DNA from: Chrysomallon squamiferum
Lineage: Eukaryota; Mollusca; Gastropoda; Neomphalida; Peltospiridae
Assembly (NCBI GenBank): GCA_012295275.1
Contig: CM022671.1
Location: 21,762,322-21,826,321, forward strand
Reading direction: 5' to 3'
DNA length: 64,000 nucleotides
This document shows, in pieces, positions 39,686-52,611 of this stretch; within the stretch, counting starts at the first letter, position 1; each line of letters opens with the position of its first letter. The notes under the pieces are model-generated. The model was not told the origin of the DNA. It did not search any database and was given only the letters and a program-made list of their open reading frames with translations. The translations under genes were made by a program, and so were the position numbers.

Positions 39686-40734
39686 TAAAATGAAATATGG
39701 ACTGTTCTAAAAGGCAAATTCTGAAAACACTTTGTTTTAGCATTCATCTGTAACTTCTAATGCTGTGTGTGATAAGTTAGTGCATATTTCCAGTATCTTT
39801 TATTAACCTCTTGGCTGATGTAAGTTAATTACTCAGAATATACTTTTTAAATTATTAACAGTATTTGTTAAAAATACAGATTAGAGTTAAACTACATTAA
39901 TTTATAATTGAATTTTGGTGACAAATGGAAAAAAAAAAAAAAAAATAATAATAATAATAAAATTATAAATACAGAGTTTTTTTATTTTAATGTTTATATT
40001 TGTTTTTATATTTTGTCATTTCCTTTCTTTAGACTGATAGCTATGATGAGTCCTGAGGATAGCTGGGTAGGCAAGTGGCAAAGAATAGGTTTGTAAATAA
40101 CAATTTTTAATATCCTTCTAAAAACATTTTCAAAACCGTTTTATTAAATTATATTTGCCTTTTGATATATCACTGTTTAATACTTTACAGATGGAATATT
40201 TTGTGTTTTAGATCTTATTTAATAATTGTTAGCTTACAGCTGTTTTTGTAAATCTGCATTTGTAAAAATAACTTGATTTGATTTTTGAAAATAATAAACA
40301 ACATTTAAGTTTTATTTTTATAAAATTTTATAATAAAAAAGGTATATGCTGAAGTGGAAGTTTATACATCTTAAAATTTTATTTTTAACATTATCACATC
40401 AGTTACATTCTGAGCTTGAATAGAAATGCCTAAAATAACTCTTTTTTCCTTTCTTTTTCTTTTTCTTTTTTTTAATCATATTTGTTCCTGAATTAAAATC
40501 CTGATAAATTATGCATACAAGAGCATCACAATTAAAGATACAAATTTAAAGACTTTTTTTGTTTCTTTTTTTTTCCTTTAAAAAAAACTTTACAGTTTTT
40601 TGTTATTTTCAGCACGATTCTGCAAGGGTTGCTATGCTGTTTCTGTGACAGGAAAACTTCCCCCTGGTATAGTGAGAGAACTGAGAGGGAAAGGAATCAT
40701 TTACCGTCCCAGAGATATCAGTCAGAGGAGTTAA
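38450..40734 (+). CDS. SUPT4H1: Transcription elongation factor SPT4 (DSIF small subunit)
   Basis: SPT4 pairs with SPT5 in DSIF, which controls RNA polymerase II pausing and processivity. Exons: 38450-38518, 39474-39580, 40033-40088, 40613-40734; phases match. The product is 117 aa, the same length as the human protein. The zinc ribbon is complete: C16-x2-C19 (ACLLC) and C33-x2-C36 (GCDNC). Conserved blocks: [53 protein letters not shown] and GIVREL. An additional C81-x2-C84 (FCKGCYAV) stands where I recall the human sequence lacking cysteines. The start is the first ATG of the exon and matches the conserved N-terminus. Confidence 0.97.
39600..39684. repeat. (ATC)n/(ATT)n microsatellite, SUPT4H1 intron 2
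   Basis: Trinucleotide run of about 85 bp beginning 20 bp after the exon 2 donor; short ATC units change into a long ATT run. Confidence 0.9.
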
Positions 40735-41201
40735 TGTGGGTGTCATTGTCTTTCTGGACATAAAGAAACTATTCATGAAAAGTTCATGAAAAAAAAAAAA
40801 AAATACACTGAAAATTAATAACAATAATAATAAAAAGCCTGCATCTGAAATTAAATAAAATGATAGGAAAAAAAAAAAAAAACAAGAAGAAAGAACAAAC
40901 AAAACATGAGAAGTAGAAAAAAAATTCCAAATATTATTATTTGAAACAGAGACAAATTTCTGTTGAAGATGTGGTACAGAGAAGCAAGTGTTTCTCATTG
41001 TTTTTTATGTGAAGAAGTTGGTTTAAAAGGATTAGTTTTATAATGGATGTCACTATCTGAAGTTATTAAAACAATATATTTTAAACTGAAAACAAGTTAT
41101 GTAAGGAGATGTTGTGTTTTAGAATTTTAAGAATGAATATGTGTGACTCATTTGTAAATGTTTTTTATTTTACAATGTATAAATGTAATTAAACATTTTG
41201 C

Positions 41202-41207
41202 AATAAA
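41202..41207 (+). terminator. Poly(A) signal of SUPT4H1
   Basis: AATAAA about 470 bp after the stop codon, followed by a T-rich downstream element; an ATTAAA lies about 15 bp before it. It is the best-placed signal for the 3' end of this gene. Confidence 0.6.
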
Positions 41208-41528
41208 TGTTTTATTTCTAACCTAATCTTCATTAGTTATTGTTTTAGTTTGGAGCTATATTAATGTTAAAGAAAAGAATATAATCTTCTAAAATTTTAA
41301 ATCAATCAACCTTCTGATGTAATTTCATGAACCAGTCTTGGAAACATAAAAAAAAACTTCTCCATAAGAAAACATTTTTAGGATGAATATAATTCCATGA
41401 ATAAATGCTTATGCCATCACATTTCTATAAACATTTATAAGCTGTCAAACATAGTTATTTCTGTAATGGCGATAAGACAATGCTCTCCTATTGTTAACAA
41501 TTACCAAAAAGGAATTGTTTATATACAC

Positions 41529-42272
41529 TAGGGTTTGCAAATTACCGATAATATTAAAATCGGTAAATTACCGACAGATATTCTCAATACCGGTTTTCAC
41601 CGGTTTTAGTTAGTTTGTACATAGGAAAAAGGTATTTACGGGGCTTTTGTGGACTGTTTTCTCTTACACATACTCATTTTATTTATTATCTGACACTCTC
41701 CTGACACCATTATTCATTATCCTCCTTTTCCTACCTGTTTTCAGAAAAAATCGTTAAATGAAACTTTATAGAACTTAAAATGGGTACAAAAGTTATATAA
41801 CAGAAATACATGCAATAAAAAACCAAGAAGAAATGTGGATGTGAATTTTATATAAAGGAAACACGGAAAATGTACATCACATGCTTTGCAACTTTCGAAA
41901 AGTTCTGATTCATTCCTCGATACTAGAGAAGTATGAATTTAAAAAACACAAAACATCTAATGTCTTGGGCGACAACCGAGAAGCAGGAGCCAATCCTTTA
42001 TCACTAGTCACCAAAATGACTTAGGATGGCACACATGTCAGCAGTCAAACAGGTAAACGTGGAACATTGAACAGACGAGCATCGAACTCGCATCTGAAGG
42101 CACTCTAGCAACACCTGAATAACTAACATAATCTTATGTTAACAACTAACATATCTCTCAACATAACTCATTAAAATTTAGAAAACCGATATTGGTGCTT
42201 CGGCAACAGTATTACCCATCAGTTACTAAAACCGGTATTTACCGATATTTAAATACCAGTTTTAGAAACCTA
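41529..42272. mobile_element. hAT-superfamily non-autonomous transposon, 744 bp, with intact 8-bp TSD
   Basis: The element starts TAGGGTTTGCAAATTACCG and ends ...TTTTAGAAACCTA, giving imperfect terminal inverted repeats (TAGGGTTTGC against TAGGTTTC). Both ends carry subterminal ACCGGT, CGGTAAATACCG and ACCGATA motifs. It is flanked by the perfect direct repeat ATATACAC at 41521-41528 and 42273-42280. The interior has only short broken frames, so any transposase is gone. It lies between SUPT4H1 and the Cys-module gene. Confidence 0.88.
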
Positions 42273-42605
42273 ATATACACCATCGTCCTGTTAGGAACAC
42301 ATAAACCTCGATGAAAATGGTGTTGAAGGGTAATGTAATAATGGAAAACTGATTATATGATTATCATTAACTTGAACTGCTGAATTTGCGTTTTCGGGAT
42401 AACATATATATAATAATATTACTTCAAAACAATTTGTAGCAGCACTGTGTTACATTACTTTTATTGATCAATTCTCATGTGTGCAAATGCTTGACAGTTT
42501 TCTAATGTAGTCATTGATATGTGACTTGTTTATCTAAGGCTCCTGTGTGGTCTATGAAAAGGTTTATTTATTTATTTTTATTTATTTATTTATTATGTTT
42601 TTTTA

Positions 42606-42685
<80 letters not shown>

Positions 42686-42686
42686 T
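42606..42686. repeat. (ATT)n-(ATC)n compound microsatellite
   Basis: About 45 bp of ATT units switching to about 36 bp of ATC units in intergenic DNA. Confidence 0.9.
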
Positions 42687-43039
42687 AATTTAAAGTGTCA
42701 TGTTGCAAAAAAAGATAAAATTATGGATACACAAATATGAATAGAGTAGTCTTGTTCCATCCACTACGGTGTGTTTGGGATATATGTGTTTCCCGTTATA
42801 TATTTATTATATTTAAAATCTTTTCACAACAAAAATCGTTCTAAAATGGTTTAATTTTGTAACAACTGTTCCTTTAAATTTTTTAATAGGACTAAGAATT
42901 TTAAAATTCATTCCCTATTTTCTTTATTTAGCACTGATAATGCAATTATATCTTATTTATATATGATAACAAAAGCAGTAATTATTTAAAAAAAAAAAAA
43001 ATTAAATTAAATTAAATTAAAAAAACAAAAACAAAAAAA

Positions 43040-43600
43040 CGTTTATTAAATGTTCAGTGCCATAACTGCTGGCTTGAGGTATATTTGGTCGTACGATCGA
43101 TTCTTCTTCGCTGTTTCCCGTTCTATTCAATGTCTTTGATTGTGTATCAAAAAAGAATTTATCCATATATATATATATATATATACCGTTAAATAAAACA
43201 TTTCATCCTTCCTGTTAGAAACAAAACAAAAAAAAAAAAAAATTTCTGGGTTTGCGAAAGAAATTTACTTAGATGAAATAAAAGGCTTCGTTCTCTACCT
43301 TGTCAAGATCTGACTTCCGTTGACAGTTACGTCTGCGCGATTACATGCGTGTTCGTTTCTCTGTATAAAATGTTCAGACGGTGATCGTGTGAATTGTTTT
43401 CACTCCGTGTGTGCTTATCTGAACAAAGCAACCGAACGTGCCTTTTCGCACTATTTGTCTTGTGACTTGTACACCAATCGATCTATTGTCCAACCCGGCT
43501 GAACAAATTACCTCAAGTTAATTTCGATCAAAACCTCCGCGGTTTTAATTGTCGAGCGTTGTTTGACTCTGTTTTGCATCAGTAGAAAAAGGGAAGAAAG
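43040..43600. other. CpG-richer intergenic block
   Basis: About 0.5 kb with repeated CG dinucleotides (for example TCTGCGCGATTAC and ACCGAACGTG near 43330-43440) in an otherwise CpG-poor landscape, followed by a 32-nt poly(A) at 43613-43644. One 60-codon open frame (43320-43502) contains six cysteines but has no convincing donor site, so I do not call it a gene. It could be an upstream promoter or untranslated exon of the Cys-module gene. Confidence 0.35.
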
Positions 43601-43612
43601 AAAGAAATGCTG

Positions 43613-43647
<35 letters not shown>

Positions 43648-44077
43648 GACAAAGAAAATCAAAAGAAAGGGGACCAAACTAAACATCCCACAATTGTACA
43701 CGTAGCACTAAAATCGTTATTGCCAGAATCTTTCTAAAAGAATTAACGTAAAAATTAAAATAAGTATGGGTTCGCAGTAATTAGTATATACTGTTAACTG
43801 ATTACGAAAAAGAATATTTGCTGTTAATGGAAGGAGTAACACACGTGGACTAGCTTGCTTCGTGTTAAGTTAATAATTTATGAAGTGCATTGGGTGGGAT
43901 GTCATTTTCTTGTATGTGCTTCGACAACAATTTTTTGATCTTTTTTTTTTGAACTCCCACCAAAAAAACCCACCTATTTTATTATTTAAAATCTTCTTAT
44001 GTTTCTTTTTTAACCGTCACATGAAATACAGAAACCAACAACAGTATTTAAATAATAATAATAAAAATAATAATAAA

Positions 44078-44108
<31 letters not shown>

Positions 44109-44576
44109 TTTTTGACCTTCAAACGCTGCATTTTAAAATAAACACGCACACGTAAGTAATAAAAACTCTCACATATATACATAAAAGATATTTTCGAGCA
44201 TTCAAAACTGTAACGTTTTGTTTCAAAGAGAAAAATATAAGCATGACCTTAAGGGTAAATTTTAACTATATCATTTATTTCACGAAAAGACATTATCATT
44301 TACTGTACTGTCAAAGTTGTTAGTTGTGGTTTATTTTTTTTTTTTTTTGTTGTTTTTTTTTTTTTCAAAATCTTCTAAGATCTCTATAGCTACTTTTAAG
44401 GAAAATAACATCGCAATAGAAGAATTAAAAATTAGGATAAAATTCTTTTTTTTTATTATATTTAAATAAATAAATAACAATATTAAATTAGGATAAAGTT
44501 TTATTTTTATTATATTTAAATCAAGCATTTTGATTAGGAATAAATAAAATAAAATAAAATTACTGATACAATTATG

Positions 44577-45249
44577 AAATTCGATTCTTCCAGGCGTGTC
44601 CTTGTTGTTTTTTCTCTGTTGTTATCGCAGGCGGTTACTCTCTCTCTCTCTCTGTCTCTCTGATGACTTCAGTTCATGAAATGCAGCAACGACATCTCTG
44701 CTTTGTCGTTCCTGATATACGTTGTGACTGTATCCAGTTTGGCAGTCAACTGCAAACATTTTGTGATACACAACTAACACATGACGTTTCAACACAAACG
44801 GGCTTACTACAGAACTGCTCGTTCCGCAAATACCTGTCTTTGTTGACAAACATCGACGTACATAGTCGCTTCAGCACAGAAGGCAAGATCTTAACGTTCA
44901 GACACAGACGTGTCATGTCCTTTTGAAACTCCGAATAACAGAAACGATCACCCACCACCATCACCATAATCCCCCCACTGCCACCTTCACACCGGCAGTG
45001 CAAACTTCAATTAGAAGTGGTGCCAGGAATTAATCACTTTTCAAAAATAGATCTCTGTCGCGTTCTTCTTCTTTTTTTTTTTATCCTATAACCTGCGTTA
45101 CGTCCGTCCAGCTGGGACGTGTCAGAAATATTCGTCACTGGATTATCTCCCTTGGTTGTCGTGGACGTTGCACAAACTTCCAGCTTCCTTCACCAGCAAA
45201 TACCGACAGCGACAGATTAGTCAGAAGAAGAAGAGGAGACCGAACCGAA
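44577..45249 (+). promoter_or_regulatory. Promoter / 5' UTR region of the Cys-module gene
   Basis: About 670 bp, markedly more GC- and CpG-rich than its flanks, ending at the start codon at 45250. It includes a CT-rich tract at 44637-44662 and GACGT-containing sites near 45108 and 45165. The context AACCGAAATG precedes the ATG. The transcription start is not determined. Confidence 0.5.
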
Positions 45250-48102
45250 ATGTCTCGGATTTTGCGCAGCTTCGTTTTCGTGTTGGTTTCTCTCGTTTTT
45301 CGAGGTAAGATGTTTAGAATAATAAGCTACGATGTCTAAATCTTTGCCGTCGATAATATGATTAGAAAAACTTAATAATAAAATTTTGTATATCTTACTT
45401 TTTTTTTCTTTTTTTTTTTAATGATACACAACTTTTCAATTCATTTAAAAAAACGTGGATCAGTATTATTTTCGTAAGGCAATGTTTCTGTGGGTGATAA
45501 CATGGTTTTGCATTTCGTTCTGCAATGGACATCCGTTTAAAGGTAAGGTGTGTCAAAAACATTTCACATTATTTAGAGGTGAATATTCGTGTAAGCTTGA
45601 TCATGAAGTTATTTAGAAAAAAGAAGAAAAAAAAAATTATATATATAATTTATGAGTAAAATAAAAAATTTGACTGAAAGATGATTCATTGTGTCATTTA
45701 CAACTGACAAAGGCACGCGCACACACCCACCCACAATCAGCACATACTCACACCAATGTGAGTGTTTTAACAACTGCAATGTAATGTGTACACAATACGT
45801 AATACGTAATAATAATAATACTAATAATAGTAGATAGATAGATAGTTTTGTAGATATATATTTATTAATTTTAATATTACCGTTTAATGATTAACAACTG
45901 TGGTTTGAATTTACTTTGCTAGAAGAGACAGAATACACAGAAACGTTATTCATTATTTTCTTAAAAACGTTCGTTAGTTTAATAAATTAAAACCATAAAT
46001 ACTACAATTTTACGGTTTATTATTATTATTATTATTATCCTTTAAAATTTATTTTTATACAAATAAAGGTATTATCTATTAGTTTATAACCTGATCTATC
46101 TACCTTCAGATCTTCTCTATCTCTTGATTTCTCTTTCAGTTTATGAATTTTAACAAATATATATATTCTTTTACAGTTTATATCAAGACTGTTTCTGTTA
46201 AAACGAATTCTTCCTTATTTTAATTAACGATACAGTTTATATAATAACAGGAGAATTTGGTAGTTCAATGAATTGAATTAAAATATTTTTAGACTGTTCA
46301 CCGAAAATAGTTACGCAACTCAATATTTGCAAAATTAAAAACAAAATTAAAAAGCAAGAAAGATAAAAAAAAGAAAAAAGAAACGACGACTGATTTCTGT
46401 TTCAGGAAAATGGCCCTAACAACATTAGCATTTTAAATATTTTAATAAAGACGATGATAAACCTGCAGCCAGGGACTTCCACCACGCAAATGAGTTGTTA
46501 AGTAGCAGACTGAGCATTTGTGCTCTTAACAAATATGTTTTATTTGGACTCGGCTTTAGACTTGTTGATCTCTGCTCCGTGTGTGGACAAGAGACTAGCA
46601 CTGTTTCCAGATCGATTACAGACGCGGTTCGTGCGCAAACAGGTTGATTTAAAATACCGGACGAGTTCCGACAGTCCATTTAAAATACTTGCTTGATTAC
46701 CGCTCATTTGAAAACCTATTTTGTTTGTTTGTTTGTTTGTTGTTGTTGTTGTTGTCATCCGGATCCTTTTTTCCTCAACCAACTTTTTAATAGTACAAAG
46801 AACATTTGTTAATTTATAGATAACTCTGTCCGGCCGTCCATTTTTTGACTATTTCGTCTTTTCATTCGTTTGTTTTCTGTCCGACCATCCGATTTACTAT
46901 TTGTTGTTCTTCACTTTGTTCTCAGTTCAGCAACCTTTCTAGCCAGATGTTTTTCTTTGTTTATGTATGTCTGTTTGTCTGTAACATTTTAGTATAAAGG
47001 TTAACAACATTGCTGGCATGTTTTTACAAGCCAGTCAAGGCTCAAGCATCTTATTTTTGTTTTGAATTTATTTGCAGTAGTTAAAACAAGTGAGGAATTT
47101 TGAACTGTGTCATATTTGAAACCACTAGGAAATTGATAAATAAATAAAGTTTCCTTTTGAGTATTAAAATATTTCCTTGATAATGAAACTTCTGAAAGTT
47201 ATATATAAATTGGATGTATTTCCATCTCTTTTGTCATCCACATTCTTTCATTAATTTTTTTCTTCTTTCTGCTATTTCATTCAGATTTGCACACGCATTT
47301 ATTTCTGTCTGTCTTTCTATCTATCAGTCCCATCCATTTGTCTATCTCTCTATCTACCTACATACACATATACAAACATACTTAGCTGTCTGACTGTCGC
47401 AATATCCATTCATGTATCTATCAGTCCGTCTGTCTGTTTATCTCTATGTCTGTCTGTCTATTTGTCTATCTATATGTCTGGTACATAAAAAAAAATAGAA
47501 TTAAAAAAAAAAAAAAAAAAATAGCGAATACTATTTTAAAGTTATACTTATTTATGTGCAACACACGTAACTGAGTGTATCATTGTCTGTTAGCTACGAC
47601 AGTTCGTTTGGAAACAAAACGTGACAACAAACGTCAGAGGTAAGTGACACCGTCACAGTTCACACGTGACTTAAAAGAATCGTACCACACTGTCCAGCGT
47701 TGGTTGTGCGAAGGCGGCAAAAGTAGATAATCGGGTTCAAACATCGAATGCCTGTACGGCGTGTCTGCCCTTCCACTCTCACACATCACGACAGTTGTTA
47801 TTTGCCGACACGGCAAGTCCGTGATTATGCCCGACGCCCGCCGAGTTTTGACACAAACTTGCTTCGTGTTCTTCCGCTGATCTTCTTGACATTTTCGTAT
47901 CTGTCATAAGAATGTATACACTGGCATTGTTTTCCTGTTTGAAAAAAAAAAAACTTCGCTGGAACGACAATCCCATCTGGATGACAGTCATCGTCTGCAA
48001 ATAAATGTGTTATCGCTGGTCCGTAATAAAATTTACTTCGCGAGTCACGTAACAATGTAACAATCTTTGTCGTGAAACTGTAGGCGTGAAAATTTTTTTC
48101 CT

Positions 48103-48187
<85 letters not shown>

Positions 48188-48422
48188 CATACACACACGC
48201 ATATATAATTTACAAGTATAATTTGTTTCCAGTTTTTGAAATCATATGGGTAATAAATTACAATTTAAATATTATTTTACATCTACTTATTTATTTATTT
48301 ATTTATTTATAATTTCCCCCCTCCATTATAACCTGATTCATTTATTTACATTTATTTACTTGTTCAGAACATATCTATGTAAAGTGAAAAAAAAAAATAA
48401 AAAAAAAAAAAAAAAATAAATA

Positions 48423-48469
<47 letters not shown>

Positions 48470-49875
48470 TAATAATAATAATAATACAAAATATAATAAT
48501 AATAAATAAATAAATAAATAATGAAATTTAAATCATTCACATTACTGTTATGCTTGTCATCAGTTACCTGCAATTAGAAAAAACAACAACAACAAAACAA
48601 CCTAAATGAGTTAAACACTTCCAGGTTATTCCGGTACGAAATGTTTAAATGAAAATTATCCTCGATGTAAAACTATGTTTAAAAATGCGGAAGGGATTAC
48701 GTATTTAAGGCGTTTATCACATTCCAGCACCTCCTCCACAGTCGAGTTAATCTATGGAAATGTGACTTGAGCTGCGTTGTTAATGAATTAATGATAATTC
48801 ATGAACTTAACAAACTTTAATATGCATTGTTATTTGGTGCGTAAGGCCATTATTCCAAAAATATTAGTTAATATTGTAAATGATTTAAATAGATGCTCTT
48901 ATACGTGTGTGTACACTCACATACACACACACACACACACACATATATATATGTATAATTTTACACATCATTCTTTTTTTCTTTCATTTTCTTCATGTTC
49001 TGTAGTCAGATTTTGTTATTTTGTTGAATAAGCTGGTGTCAGCAGTTTCTACACAGAAAAAAAAAAAAAAAAAAAATACTGAACGTGATTCTATCGCAGT
49101 ATACCTTTTTATCAAACAGATTTTCTAGAATAAGTAAATAATTCGTGATAATGACCATGGTGTATTTTCTGACAAAACTCGCACAACCTTTCAAATTATG
49201 CATAACTTTGACGTTAACCTTACGTGGAAATATTTCAGCTTGTATCACTCTCATGGCTTTGGTTTCCCCGCCCCTTCTGAATCGGCGTTTTATTTTGAAT
49301 CTATCTGAAAGTAAACTTTCCAAAATCAACAGAATATATATCGAGAACGTGTTCTGCGGTAATCTTTCGGGCCACGCCAGTGGTTACATTTTGACGATGC
49401 TTTAATCCTGGCATGTTCGAAATTTCGGATGGATCCGTTTTAATTATTTACTTTTTATGGTCTTGTTTTACTACGGCGGGGTTATTCTGCGATTTCTGCA
49501 TTTACATCAGCAGGTTTTGAACAATGTCCATCAACACTGTTGTAGTCGTACTACTGCTGTCTGTTGCTTTTTCAGCCAACGATGTCGTGTCGCAGGGTTG
49601 CAACGCGACGATGGCGGAATCGTGTGTTGCAGAAATGGAGGTCGTCTTGAACCAAGTCATTGAATCGGCGACGTCAGCAAATCGGGGCCAGACGCTGGAA
49701 AATCTGTGTTTGTGAGTTTTGTTATTTTAAGCAGTGTTAGTAGAAATATAAAAAGTGTAATCATAGGAAAGGATTACTGCAAACACGTTATATGTAAAAA
49801 TCAGAAATATGCCGAAAAAAGGCTTCACATAGAACAAATTGCAATAGAATTGTTTTATAATAAATTGCAGTAGAA

Positions 49876-49906
<31 letters not shown>

Positions 49907-50330
49907 AACAGTGATTGCAATAAGACAAGTAAAATGCATAATATTTTTAGTAAACTATATTACAATATTTGTTTCACTTGTTTTATCTTTCAGAAGTGAC
50001 ATTTATTATCTAGCCTTTTCTATATAGTTTCATTAAACAGTAAGAAAAAAGAAGCTACAGATTATTCACAATATAATTTCGACATCATCTTTTTCAGATA
50101 GCTGCTGATTTCATTTTTGTATTTGTAACAAATAGATTCTTACACATACACACACACACACATGCAAACACACACACAAACACATACGCACACATATACA
50201 CATATATCAGCTTACAGCCTATATACAGTAACTTCTCACAAATATAAACATAGGAGCATACAGTAACTTCTCACAAATATAAACATAGGAACATACAGTA
50301 ACTTGTCACAAATATAAACATAGGAACATA

Positions 50331-50428
<98 letters not shown>

Positions 50429-51378
50429 GTAAACTTTTAAAACATTTATTTCAGGAACACTATTAAAGGTAACAACTTGACCCAGTGCTATATAGACGCG
50501 ACAGCTGGGTGTGGACAAGAAGGGACCAGTCCTCCTACTCGAACTCTCCAGCGCTGGGAAAGAGTGATGCAAGACATATATAAACTGTGTGATGGAGGTA
50601 AGAAATAATCAGGGCTAAATAATCCCTGTAATACATTTTAATTGTAATAAAAGAAATAATTAGCATGCCTGAATATTTCGTGTAATATAATTTTATTTTA
50701 ATAATAGTAATAAACGTATGCGCAAACATTTCGTGTAATAAAATTCCATTTTAAATTCGATGTGAATAATTTTAATAAAAAGCCTTATTTTAATAAAATA
50801 TTGTTAAAGAATTCATATAAATAATTAATTTTGAGTAATTAAAAGTATAAAAAAAAATATATTTTTTAAAAACATTCTAAGTTTGACTTGATAATTTTGT
50901 AAAAAGGATCTCTTAAATAAACAGATATTTGCTTGTCAAAATTCAGTCATTTACTGCTTTCCAAATCAAATAAGACTCATGCGATCCCAATAATTAATTA
51001 AACATTAAATTTTGTTCATGTTTCACATTACTAAACTTTCAAGAAGCATAGATATCCTAGTTAAAAACGTAAGTCTTGACTCTCAGTTACATACAGATAA
51101 AAGCTGTTCTGTTGGCTGTAAAGCTAATGGATCTAGTCAGGCTTACGTACTGATTATAAGAATATCATCACGACACGATGATATTTACTGTACAGGTAAA
51201 GAGGAATGCTTTTGGGAATAACTAAGGTAAAACAGAATGCAAGCAAACGATTATTTTTCACAAGAGAATATCAAATGAGAAAAAGACTGTAAATAAAAAT
51301 ATTAATTATTTATATTTAAATTGGAGAAATTATAACAGTTCCTTCTTGTACTTTCTTTTTACGAATTAAGACATTAAA

Positions 51379-51411
<33 letters not shown>

Positions 51412-51831
51412 AAATTAATTATCTCTTCATAATTATGATAAGATAGACCGACATATGTATTACATATATGTAATCTTAGATTGAGAGATAGATACATAGG
51501 TAGACAGATGTAGATAGACAAAAAGACAAACAATCAGACAGACAGTATGTATGATTATTACTGAATTTAATTATTTCATTTTATCGGACATCACATTTCT
51601 TCCAACCGCAGATTTGTTTCCTGTATCTGAACTAACAGGTCGTGGTACAATATTTGCTATAGGAAATTATCTGCGGTCAGGAATCTTTCTCTGTCGCTTT
51701 ATATAAATATACCTTCCTTCGACACATTTCTACAAATCCAAAGCAAGATACTATATTGATTTAAAAACTTTAAGGAGAGATTTTCTAAATATATGCAAAA
51801 TTACATTTTTCTTCAAAAGATTTAGTGATGA

Positions 51832-51885
<54 letters not shown>

Positions 51886-52367
51886 TTAGTGCTTCTTTCA
51901 CGTTGTTCGAATTTTAATACAGATACGTAACAATCTAAGTAGAATATATTTTTATTGTTTGATATTGTACTTTGCATTATTGTTTTAAAAAGTTTAAGAA
52001 AATAACATCTTAGACTAGTACAGCTTCTATTATTACTCTACTACCATTACTGTTACCACTATTATAACTATTATAAACTATTATTATTATTACTACTACT
52101 ACTAACTGCCATTACTGTTACTACTACTAAACCGAATATTACCACTGCCACCGCTAGGCTGTACCGGCTGTTAGTACTTTTATTACTAATAAAATAATTA
52201 TATTGCAGCATGTCCCAGTTTTCTGGAACGAACAATAAACATCACACAGTGTACAAGTTTGATTAGATTCGACGCTCTTTACGATTCTTCGTTCGGAAAT
52301 TTCTGCAGGTGATTATAATCGTCTGAATTCGTTTAAATAATTAAAATGAAATTTCATATATATATAT

Positions 52368-52459
<92 letters not shown>

Positions 52460-52571
52460 ATACATGTTCATCAATTGGCGGTTTATTTATATTAAAAAGC
52501 AGAAACTGTTTTAGATCTTTGACGAAAACATTAATAATAAAACTGGTCTTGGACTTTAAGTAATTTTAAAA

Positions 52572-52611
<40 letters not shown>

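Larger units (their letters stand above)
45305..49575 (+). other. Long first intron of the Cys-module gene
   Basis: A 4.3-kb intron, about ten times longer than most introns in the window. It contains GTCT/ATCT simple repeats at 47315-47480, a CpG-richer block at 47580-48060, a (TC)n tract at 48107-48183, a TTTA/AAT complex at 48280-48522, and a stretch of low repeat content at 49100-49575 that could hold an alternative promoter. Open frames of 60-85 codons on both strands look like chance. Confidence 0.6.

Noticed and set aside
40609-40998. 129-codon minus-strand frame
   Set aside because: Antisense of the last SUPT4H1 exon running into A-rich 3' UTR.
43320-43502. 60-codon Cys-containing frame considered as an extra Cys-module exon
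   Set aside because: An acceptor-like site exists, but there is no donor in the module phase and the Cys spacing does not match an a or b exon.
44663-45003. Overlapping 85-87 codon frames on both strands
   Set aside because: They lie in the CpG-richer 5' region just upstream of the Cys-module gene; fewer stops are expected there from composition, and no splice context or family similarity is visible.
46425-46782. Two minus-strand frames in intron 1 of the Cys-module gene
   Set aside because: Overlapping frames, no recognisable domain, no splice sites supporting them.
47825-48202. 125-codon minus-strand frame with a long Arg-Glu repeat
   Set aside because: It is the (TC)n microsatellite translated; the flanks show no coding character.
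49039-49405. Frames of 86-96 codons on both strands
   Set aside because: Mutually overlapping and without family similarity; the region is better explained as intron with possible promoter function.
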